Assembly: GCA_964596065.1 (NCBI GenBank)
Contig: CAZQSM010000036.1
Coordinates: forward strand, 1-23,030
Length of the DNA: 23,030 bases
Source: SZUA-254 sp964596065
GTDB lineage: Bacteria; Bacteroidota; Ignavibacteria; UBA10030; SZUA-254
Reading direction: 5' to 3'
Both the position numbers and the translations under genes were made by a program. This document shows, piece by piece, positions 14,200 through 20,809 of this stretch. The notes below the pieces were generated by a model, which had not been told where the DNA came from, searched no databases, and worked only from the letters and a program-made list of their open reading frames with translations. Each line of letters begins with the position of its first letter. Positions within the stretch are counted from its first letter, which is position 1.

Positions 14200-15795
14200 C
14201 TAGGTCCGTTCCTGCTTCCACCACCGCTCAACGACCGAATTCACGTTCGTGTCGGCCTGCTTGGTCTGCCACCGTTCGAAGAACTTGACGTCCCCGCTCG
14301 AAGGCCCGGGGACCGGGAGGTCGATCAGGATCCTCGACGGCACCGGCACGGCGTCACCGATGATGTAGGCCTCGCCCTGCTGCAGCGTCGGGAGGACGTC
14401 CATCAGGTTCGAAAGCGCGTCGGGGAGGAGTTTCCGCACGTAGGCCTGGTCGTTCGGGTTGAGCAGGCGCATCGCGATGAAATTGTTGCACTGCGCCGTG
14501 ATGGTCTCCGAGATCTCCGCGGGCCGCTGGCTGATGATCATGCAGCTCACGCCGTATTTCCGCCCCTCCTTCGCGATCCGTTCCACCGTTTTCCGCGCAG
14601 CGTGCGATTTCCCGCTGACCGACAGGTAGGCGTGCGCCTCCTCGAAGACCACGAGGATCGGGAAATCCTGTCGCGACTCGTTCCAGACGTTGAAATCATA
14701 GATGATCCGGCCGAGCAGCGAGACGAGCACGTTGATCACGTCGAACGGGACGCGGCTGAGGTCGATGATGGTGACACGCTTGTTCGAATCGAGCGCGAAG
14801 AGCTTCGTGAGCAGGCTCGGGAAGGTGTCGGAAGACCGGTAATTTTTGGGCTTGAAGAGGAACTCGTACCTGCGGTCGGTGAGCTTGCTCTCGAGCCTGA
14901 CCAGGAACCTGGTGAACTGGCCGTAGAACGGCCCTTCCTTGCCGCTGAGCGTGCGCTCGGTGTCGAGCGACCGCATCCTGGCGCTGACGTCCAGGAAGTC
15001 GAAGAAGACCGGCGTGTCGACGGTGAGGTAGTCCTTGAGGCTCAGGTTCTTCCCCCGCTTGGAGTCGAGGATCGCCTCCTTCATCACCATCATCTGGTTC
15101 GTCGCCGATGACTCGGTCTCGTCGATCAGGGTTTCGACGAGTTCGTCGAAGTTCATCAGCCAGTAGGGGAGCTCGATGTCGGTGATGTTGATCAGGTTCC
15201 CGGTCTCGGCGAAGGCCGGGCCGTACTCGCCGTGCAGGTCGAGCAGGACCACGTGGGTATTTTCGAGCGATGTGACCTTCTGGAGGATCGAGGCGGTCGT
15301 GCACGATTTTCCCGAGCCCGTCGATCCGAAGAGGGCGATGTGTTTCGAGAAAAATTTATTCGGGTCGAGGTAGAGCCGTTCCTTTTCGATCTGTGGGAGG
15401 ACGCCGAAGGAAAAATCCATCCCCCGGTGGGCCGAAAAGATCGATTTGAGGTTCGTCCCGTCGGCGCCGATCACCGACGCCCCGATATGCGGATAGCTCG
15501 CCAGCCCGCGCGTGAAGGTGCCCCCGTGGACGGTGCCGATCAGCTGGATCTCCATGATCCGGTGACCCGAAATCACCTGGTCGATGCCTGTTTCGCTCAG
15601 GTTGGCGTCGGTCCTGACGGCGGACACCATGCCGACGATCGAGGAGGCGCCGTCCGGTATCGTCACGAACGTCCCGATCCTGCCCAACATGCCCGCCCCC
15701 TCACGGTGCCCGTTCGTTCCCTGTTCCATCACGGCTGACACCGAACTGCTGCTCACCGAGGTGACGGTGGCGAGGATTTTTAAAGCGTCGGTCAT
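14200..15795 (-). CDS. herA: HerA-family AAA+ ATPase/DNA translocase (531 aa)
   Basis: HerA proteins form hexameric rings that translocate DNA, usually with the nuclease NurA for end resection, or with effectors in defence systems. The N-terminal 100 residues or so fit the HAS-barrel. The ATPase has Walker A GSTGSGKS (157-164), LLDLHGEYG, Walker B LVVFEEAHAYL and the sensor segment IISQRPAEIS, ending with the family-like GEAYIIGDAVPVPSRI. The length is normal. The gene follows a PP2C phosphatase by 19 nt with its own GGGAGG (15802-15807) 6 nt before the ATG, so the two are probably co-transcribed. No nurA or Sir2-type effector is seen in the window. A general DNA-repair role is the default inference. 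Confidence 0.9.
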   Translation of the reverse strand: MTDALKILATVTSVSSSSVSAVMEQGTNGHREGAGMLGRIGTFVTIPDGASSIVGMVSAVRTDANLSETGIDQVISGHRIMEIQLIGTVHGGTFTRGLASYPHIGASVIGADGTNLKSIFSAHRGMDFSFGVLPQIEKERLYLDPNKFFSKHIALFGSTGSGKSCTTASILQKVTSLENTHVVLLDLHGEYGPAFAETGNLINITDIELPYWLMNFDELVETLIDETESSATNQMMVMKEAILDSKRGKNLSLKDYLTVDTPVFFDFLDVSARMRSLDTERTLSGKEGPFYGQFTRFLVRLESKLTDRRYEFLFKPKNYRSSDTFPSLLTKLFALDSNKRVTIIDLSRVPFDVINVLVSLLGRIIYDFNVWNESRQDFPILVVFEEAHAYLSVSGKSHAARKTVERIAKEGRKYGVSCMIISQRPAEISETITAQCNNFIAMRLLNPNDQAYVRKLLPDALSNLMDVLPTLQQGEAYIIGDAVPVPSRILIDLPVPGPSSGDVKFFERWQTKQADTNVNSVVERWWKQERT

Positions 15796-15814
15796 GGCTG
15801 GCCTCCCGGGAGTT

Positions 15815-17047
15815 TCAACGAGTCCGTTTGATGGTTAAAATGGTCATGTCGTCTGAGTTCGGGCCCTGCGTGCTGAATTTTTGAACGTCGTCGAGCACCG
15901 TGTGCGTGATCGCCTTCGCCGTCAGCCCGTGGTGGAGCCCGAGCTGGGCCTTGATCCTCTCCTCGCCGTAGAATTGTTCGTTCTGGTCCATCGCCTCGGA
16001 CACCCCGTCCGTGTAGAGGAACAGCACGTCGCCGGGCTGCATCAGGAAATTCTCCGTCTTGAAGACCTCGTTCGGGAACGGCCCCATGATCTGGCCGGTG
16101 GTCTCGACGAAGTCCATGCTCCCGTCCGCGGCGCGGTAGAGCACCGGGTTGTTGTGGCCGCAATTGGCGAACAACACCAGGCCGTTGCGGTCGTCGGTGA
16201 GCTCCCCGTAGAAGAGCGTCACGAATTGTTCCTCGGAAAAGGTCTTGTTCAGCAGCTTGTTTACCCGTGAGAGGAGCGAACTGATCTTCGTCTGGTATTC
16301 GAACCCCATTCGGAGCGCGCCGGAGGTGTAGAGCGCCTGCGCCGCGGCCGAGAGGCCCTTGCTCGCGGCGTCCCCGATGACGAACCCGAGCCGCTCCTGG
16401 TCCCCCTCGATTTCCAGGTAGTCGAAGAAGTCCCCCCCGACGATCCGGTCCGCCACCGACACCCCGTACAGGTCGTAGTTGTGGAACCGTTTTTCGTGTT
16501 CGGGAAGGATGCTGCGCTGGATCTCCCGTGCCTTGTCGATGTCCTGCTCGAGGATCTTGCGCCGCCGGTCGAGCTTCTGCGTGGCGAGCGCGGCCGTGAC
16601 AGCCGAGCCGATGATGTTGAGCGTGGCGGTGAATTTGTCGCTCAGCTCGTCGGCGTTGAACGCCATGACGTACTGAAACAGCGTGTTGTCGTTGACGCAG
16701 ACCCTGGGTCCGATGCCAGTGGCCGAATAGTGCGTGATGCCCCGGTCGCGGAGGTACTTGTCATGCTCGTCGCTGATGATGGTGCGCAGTTTCGGCAGCT
16801 CGAGGAACACCGGGTAATCGCTGACCAGGATGCGGTAGGGGGTTTTGATCTGCTGGACTTCGCCGATCTGGGCGATCAGGTCGTAATATCCGTCACGCTG
16901 GTTCAGCTTCCAGATGCGGCCGCCCTTGATCATGATCTCTTCGTTCTGGACGACCTCGGCCAGGACGTCGCGCAGGAGGTCCTCCTCGCGGTCGAACTTC
17001 TTTGAACCGATGGTTTCGATCGTGCGGTACAGCTTTCGGACGTGCAT
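15815..17047 (-). CDS. PP2C/SpoIIE-family serine phosphatase with N-terminal sensory-like region (410 aa)
   Basis: The C-terminal half (about 170-410) is a PP2C phosphatase of the RsbU/SpoIIE type: the linker AREIQRSILP, metal-binding GGDFFDYL (D206), GDAASKGLSAA (D226), LFLYTDGVSEA and the closing SDDMTILTIKR. Such enzymes remove phosphate from anti-sigma-factor antagonists in partner-switching pathways. Residues 1-155 look like a GAF-type sensory domain (from EEDLLRDVLAEVVQN to NADELSDKFTATLNIIGSAV), but the ligand is unknown. A short helix with basic residues (LDRRRKILEQDIDKAREIQ) joins the parts. It sits directly before herA on the same strand. No anti-sigma factor or STAS antagonist is nearby. 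Confidence 0.92.
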   Translation of the reverse strand: MHVRKLYRTIETIGSKKFDREEDLLRDVLAEVVQNEEIMIKGGRIWKLNQRDGYYDLIAQIGEVQQIKTPYRILVSDYPVFLELPKLRTIISDEHDKYLRDRGITHYSATGIGPRVCVNDNTLFQYVMAFNADELSDKFTATLNIIGSAVTAALATQKLDRRRKILEQDIDKAREIQRSILPEHEKRFHNYDLYGVSVADRIVGGDFFDYLEIEGDQERLGFVIGDAASKGLSAAAQALYTSGALRMGFEYQTKISSLLSRVNKLLNKTFSEEQFVTLFYGELTDDRNGLVLFANCGHNNPVLYRAADGSMDFVETTGQIMGPFPNEVFKTENFLMQPGDVLFLYTDGVSEAMDQNEQFYGEERIKAQLGLHHGLTAKAITHTVLDDVQKFSTQGPNSDDMTILTIKRTR

Positions 17048-17058
17048 CCGGTCGTTAA

Positions 17059-17064
17059 AATATA
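17059..17064 (-). promoter_or_regulatory. possible -10 element before the phosphatase gene
   Basis: On the minus strand a TATATT lies 11 nt before the phosphatase ATG, in the 62-bp gap after the lipoprotein gene. No good -35 is found at 16-18 nt, so this is weak; the gene may simply be read through from upstream. Confidence 0.2.
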
Positions 17065-17109
17065 ATCAGATGTCGCAATGTAGCCGGAATGGCCCTGAAA
17101 TGCAACCGG

Positions 17110-17763
17110 TCACTCGACGTGGTATGTCATCTCCCCGGCCCGGACCGCGAGCGGGAGTCTGTCCTCGCGCGTCGGGATCGCGCAGGAGTAGGACGGGTTG
17201 TAGGCGCAATACGGGTTGTGCGCGTTGTTGAGGTTCACGACGTACAGGTGGTCCGGATCGTCGGACTCGGGCTCGACTTCGACGTAACGTCCCACGCCGT
17301 AGGTTTCACCCCCGGTTGTCTCGTCCGTGAACCAGACGGAGAGGTTGGCGGCGAGCTGGGGATGCCTCCGGACGTCCTCAGCGGAGAATTTATAGGCGTT
17401 CAGCCGGTGGTCAGCCCCGCCGATCCGCAGCGTGAAATAGCCGTAGCGGATCTGCTTCCTCGGTTCACCTTTGGTGCCCGAAACGATGACGGTATCGGGC
17501 CGCTCGTACCGGGTGAGCTTCGAAGTGAAGTAGAAGCCTGGATCCGGAGGATACCAGCGGAGCCCCTCGAAGGGGATGGGGGGCGTCGTCATGAAAGGCG
17601 AGTCCGGGTGGTTCCGGAAGAAATCCTCCGCCATCCGGCGGTAATTCATCGATTCGTTGACGGCGCGGAGGCTGTCGGCGCCCGTCATCACCCGGGGCGA
17701 CTCCCGTGTGCACGAACTGAGCGTCACAAGGAGGGCCGCGACCAGGAACGTCCAGGGTTTCAT
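17110..17763 (-). CDS. DUF1684 family lipoprotein (217 aa)
   Basis: The N-terminus has a lipoprotein signal with lipobox LSSC and lipidated Cys18, so the protein is membrane-anchored facing the periplasm. The body matches DUF1684: a beta-rich region with FTDETTGGETYGVGRYVEV and the hallmark NNAHNPYCAYNPSYSCAIP, ending in LPLAVRAGEMTYHVE. The biochemical role of DUF1684 is not established. The length is normal for the family. It lies 47 nt after the S46 peptidase gene and 62 nt before the phosphatase gene, all on the same strand. Confidence 0.88.
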   Translation of the reverse strand: MKPWTFLVAALLVTLSSCTRESPRVMTGADSLRAVNESMNYRRMAEDFFRNHPDSPFMTTPPIPFEGLRWYPPDPGFYFTSKLTRYERPDTVIVSGTKGEPRKQIRYGYFTLRIGGADHRLNAYKFSAEDVRRHPQLAANLSVWFTDETTGGETYGVGRYVEVEPESDDPDHLYVVNLNNAHNPYCAYNPSYSCAIPTREDRLPLAVRAGEMTYHVE

Positions 17764-17782
17764 CCGTGCAATTTACGAATTT

Positions 17783-17808
17783 GGCGGATACGGGGCAACG
17801 GGTCCGCC
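17783..17808 (-). other. hairpin between the S46 peptidase and lipoprotein genes
   Basis: GGCGGA (17783-17788) and TCCGCC (17803-17808) are perfect 6-bp arms around a 14-nt loop, starting 3 nt after the peptidase stop on the minus strand. There is no T-run. It could be an mRNA-stability element or a weak attenuator. Confidence 0.3.
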
Positions 17809-17810
17809 GG

Positions 17811-20009
17811 TCAATCGATCGCTTCCACACCCATCTCCTTTGTGAGGTGGGTCGCGCCGGCGACTTTCGCGGTCATCCAGAGCACGTACCGGATGTCGAC
17901 CGCGATCGAACGGCTGTACGACTCGTCCCAGGCGAAATCGTTGATCGTCGCGCCGTAAGCCCTGTCGAAATTCACGCCGACGAGCTCTCCCGCGGCGTTC
18001 ATCAGCGGGCTCCCCGAATTGCCCCCCGTCGTGTCGAGATTATAGAGGAGGCAGACCGGGAGACTGTTCAATGTTCTGCTGGCGAGCCTGCCGAAATCGC
18101 GTTTACCATACAGTTGGATGACTTTCGCGGGGGTGTTGAATGGTTCGCGCCCGGTTGTCTTGTCGATGACGCCCCTGATGGTGGTGATCGGACTCGCGTG
18201 GAGGGCGTCTGCGGGGGAGTATCCGCGGATGGAGCCGTACGTCATCCGGAACGTCCCGTTGGCGTCGGGGATGAATTCCCTGCGGAGGAAACGGCTCCGC
18301 GCGTCGGCGTATTCGCCGTCGAGTTTCTGGAGGGCGCCGCTGCGGCTTTCATCGGTTTCCTTCATCGCCCGATAGAGCGGGCGAAGGCTCCGGGCCAGGC
18401 CAAGGAAGGGATCGTCGATCGCGCCGAGGGAGTCGGAAGAGAGGCCGAACAGCGACATCACGAAGGCCGAATCGGAAAGCCGCGACGTGCGGTAGGCCTC
18501 GGCGACGAATTCATCGATCTTCGATTCGACGCTGGATGGCCCGGTCAGGGCGTCGATGGGAGCGATCCGGTGCGCGTCGCCGAGTTCGGACGCGTCCAGG
18601 AAAAATTCCCGCAGGAACACCTGGTCCACGCCCTCGACGTAATTGGCGAGGGACTGGGCGAGACCGGTCTTCGTGGCGGAGAGGTTCCGTTCCATGAACG
18701 CCGATTCGCGCTCAAGGTCGGGCTTGGCCAGCTCCTCGGCCCCGTCGAGAAGCGTGAGCGCCGTCGAGAGCATCGTCACGGATGAGCGAAGATATCGGAG
18801 GGTCAGTTCGTAATCGGCCGTCTCCCGCATCCCGTTGTAGAGCGATTCCAGTTCCCGCAACATTCCCCCGTACCGGGAGGAGAGGGCGGGGTCGGCGTCG
18901 ATGAATTTCTGGAGCTCGAGGTCGTCCCCCGCGCGCGCGCCGACGAGATCCATTCTCGCCATTCCTTCAAGTTTCGAGCGGTAATTTTTCAGCACGTTCG
19001 AGAGACTCTTGATCCTGGCGGCGGATTTGATGGCCGCGCCGGGGTCCTCCGCGCCGGCGGCCTCCATCGTCGAAATTTCCCACTGGTAGAGGTCGGCGAT
19101 ATACGGCATCCGGATGTCCTCCTCGAAGGAGAGGAAATGAGACGAACGGTGGCGGAATGTCCTCCCCGGGTATCCGAGGATGAACACCTTGTCGTCCTCC
19201 TCCACGCCCGCGGGATTCACCCGGAGGAAGCGTTTCGGGGCGTAGGGAACGTTCGACGGGGAGTAGTCTGCGGGTGAACCGTCGGGCGCGACGTAGGCGC
19301 GCATGAAGGCGAAATCGCCGGTGTGACGCGGCCAGACCCAGTTGTCAAACTCCCCGCCGAACTCGCCGACCGAACGGGGGGGGACATAGACGGCGCGGAC
19401 GTCGCGCAGGAAGACGTAGATGAACAGCACGTACGATTTTCCCGGGAACATCTCCGCCACTTCGGCCCGCTTGCCGGGATGTTCGGCCTCGGCCTTCGCC
19501 ACCAGCTCCTTGATCCTCCTGCTGACGGCCTTCGAACGCGCGTCGAACATCATCGTGTCCGAGACGACGCCCAGGACATCGGCGGAGACGTCGGCGTACG
19601 ATTCGGTGATCCGGATGGTCAGGCCGGGGGCGGGCAGTTCCGTCGACCGTGAGCCGGCGAGGAAACCGTCAGTGATGTAGTCTTTTCCCGGGGTGCTGGC
19701 CTGCTGGACCACGCCGAACGCGCAGTGGTGGTTGGTGATGACGAGCCCCTCCGCCGAGACGAACGATCCGGTGCAACCCCCGATTTTCACGATGGCGTCG
19801 ACGAGGCCCCCCCGCGCCGGGTCGAAGATGTCGGCGGCCGTGACCTTCAGCCCGGCCGCGGCCAGGTCCAGGCGCGACAGTTCGCTGAGGGGGTACATCC
19901 CCTCGTCGGCTTCCGCTCCGGTGCGCGGGAAGAGGCAGAGGAGGATCAGGGAGAGGATCCGGACCGGTCCCGAAAGGGTCCGGGTGAACGTGGGAACGCT
20001 GGTTGTCAT
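17811..20009 (-). CDS. S46 family dipeptidyl peptidase, DPP11-like (732 aa)
   Basis: S46 enzymes are periplasmic serine exopeptidases that release dipeptides from peptide N-termini. A signal peptide (about 1-34, with LSLILLCLF) precedes the mature protein. The catalytic triad is visible: H95 in ITNHHC, D232 in HTGDFAFMRAY and S665 in GGNSGSP. Eighteen residues after the serine, NFDR places Arg at 683; by family knowledge Arg here (Arg673 in Porphyromonas gingivalis DPP11) gives preference for Asp/Glu at P1, whereas Gly marks DPP7. The start is the ATG at 20009, because AGGAG (20018-20022) lies 8 nt before it; the frame stays open upstream but only as antisense-like sequence over the TauE gene. 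It is downstream of tauE by 23 nt. Confidence 0.93.
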   Translation of the reverse strand: MTTSVPTFTRTLSGPVRILSLILLCLFPRTGAEADEGMYPLSELSRLDLAAAGLKVTAADIFDPARGGLVDAIVKIGGCTGSFVSAEGLVITNHHCAFGVVQQASTPGKDYITDGFLAGSRSTELPAPGLTIRITESYADVSADVLGVVSDTMMFDARSKAVSRRIKELVAKAEAEHPGKRAEVAEMFPGKSYVLFIYVFLRDVRAVYVPPRSVGEFGGEFDNWVWPRHTGDFAFMRAYVAPDGSPADYSPSNVPYAPKRFLRVNPAGVEEDDKVFILGYPGRTFRHRSSHFLSFEEDIRMPYIADLYQWEISTMEAAGAEDPGAAIKSAARIKSLSNVLKNYRSKLEGMARMDLVGARAGDDLELQKFIDADPALSSRYGGMLRELESLYNGMRETADYELTLRYLRSSVTMLSTALTLLDGAEELAKPDLERESAFMERNLSATKTGLAQSLANYVEGVDQVFLREFFLDASELGDAHRIAPIDALTGPSSVESKIDEFVAEAYRTSRLSDSAFVMSLFGLSSDSLGAIDDPFLGLARSLRPLYRAMKETDESRSGALQKLDGEYADARSRFLRREFIPDANGTFRMTYGSIRGYSPADALHASPITTIRGVIDKTTGREPFNTPAKVIQLYGKRDFGRLASRTLNSLPVCLLYNLDTTGGNSGSPLMNAAGELVGVNFDRAYGATINDFAWDESYSRSIAVDIRYVLWMTAKVAGATHLTKEMGVEAID

Positions 20010-20032
20010 TGTCGTGTCTCCTCTGGTTGGTG

Positions 20033-20797
20033 TCAAAAAATGTTGAGCAGCCTGGCGCCCATCACCAGCAGCGCGGCGACGAGCGCGATCCGGATGATCT
20101 TTTCGCCTCCGCGAATCGAGGCCTTGACGGCGAGCCAGCCGCCGAGCGCGCTGCCGGCCGCGAGGATCCAGCCGAGCACCCAGTCCACGTCGCCGCTCCA
20201 GACGAAGATCATCAGCGCCGGGACGGTGTAGACGAGGACGATGAGGACCTTGTACATATTGACGTCGACGAGGTCGAGTTTCAGGAGGTGGAACAGCGCC
20301 GCCATGAAGAGGAACCCCACCCCCACCTGCATGAAGCCGCCGTAGAACCCGATCGCGAGCAGCGCGGGGTAGATCCACCGCGAGCGGGGCAGTCCTGCGC
20401 CCGCGCCCGGGGTGAAGATCGCCGTGCGGGGAATGAGGAGCGTGACCACGACCCCGAGGATGACGAACCCGAGGATCGTCTGAAAGAGTTCGCTGCTGAT
20501 CGAGGTCGCGTAGAACGCGCCCGCGACCGCCCCTGGCAGCGTCCAGAGGGAATACGTAAGGACCGTCCGCACCGGGTATCCGCGGGACCGCTGGAATTCC
20601 GAGGCCGAGGCCACGTTCTGGATCAGGATGGCGACACGGTTCGTGCCATTGGCGAGGGCGCCGTCGAGGCCGAGGAAGATCAGGACCGGGAGCGTCAGCA
20701 CCGATCCGCCGCCCGCCAGCACGTTGAGGTATCCCGAAACGATCCCCACGGCGAACAGGAGCGACCAGTACGGCAGCATCGCGGTATCGAGTTCCAC
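20033..20797 (-). CDS. TauE/SafE (DUF81) family membrane permease (254 aa)
   Basis: This is a multi-pass inner-membrane protein of the family that exports sulfite, sulfoacetate and similar anions. Seven or eight hydrophobic segments are seen. The two halves carry GYLNVLAGGGSVLTLPVL with LANGTNRVAIL in the first, and GFYGGFMQVGVGFLFMAAL with DVNMYKVLIVL in the second, which are typical landmarks. The start is GTG at 20797, supported by GAGGAGG (20805-20811) 7 nt upstream, which overlaps the stop of the preceding gene. The real substrate is unknown; no sulfur-metabolism genes are nearby. Confidence 0.9.
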   Translation of the reverse strand: MELDTAMLPYWSLLFAVGIVSGYLNVLAGGGSVLTLPVLIFLGLDGALANGTNRVAILIQNVASASEFQRSRGYPVRTVLTYSLWTLPGAVAGAFYATSISSELFQTILGFVILGVVVTLLIPRTAIFTPGAGAGLPRSRWIYPALLAIGFYGGFMQVGVGFLFMAALFHLLKLDLVDVNMYKVLIVLVYTVPALMIFVWSGDVDWVLGWILAAGSALGGWLAVKASIRGGEKIIRIALVAALLVMGARLLNIF

Positions 20798-20809
20798 GGG
20801 CCGCCCTCC

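Noticed and set aside
20010..20378. N-terminal extension of the S46 peptidase
   Set aside because: The extra residues are Arg/Pro-rich shadow sequence over the TauE gene; the signal peptide and AGGAG site fix the start at 20009.
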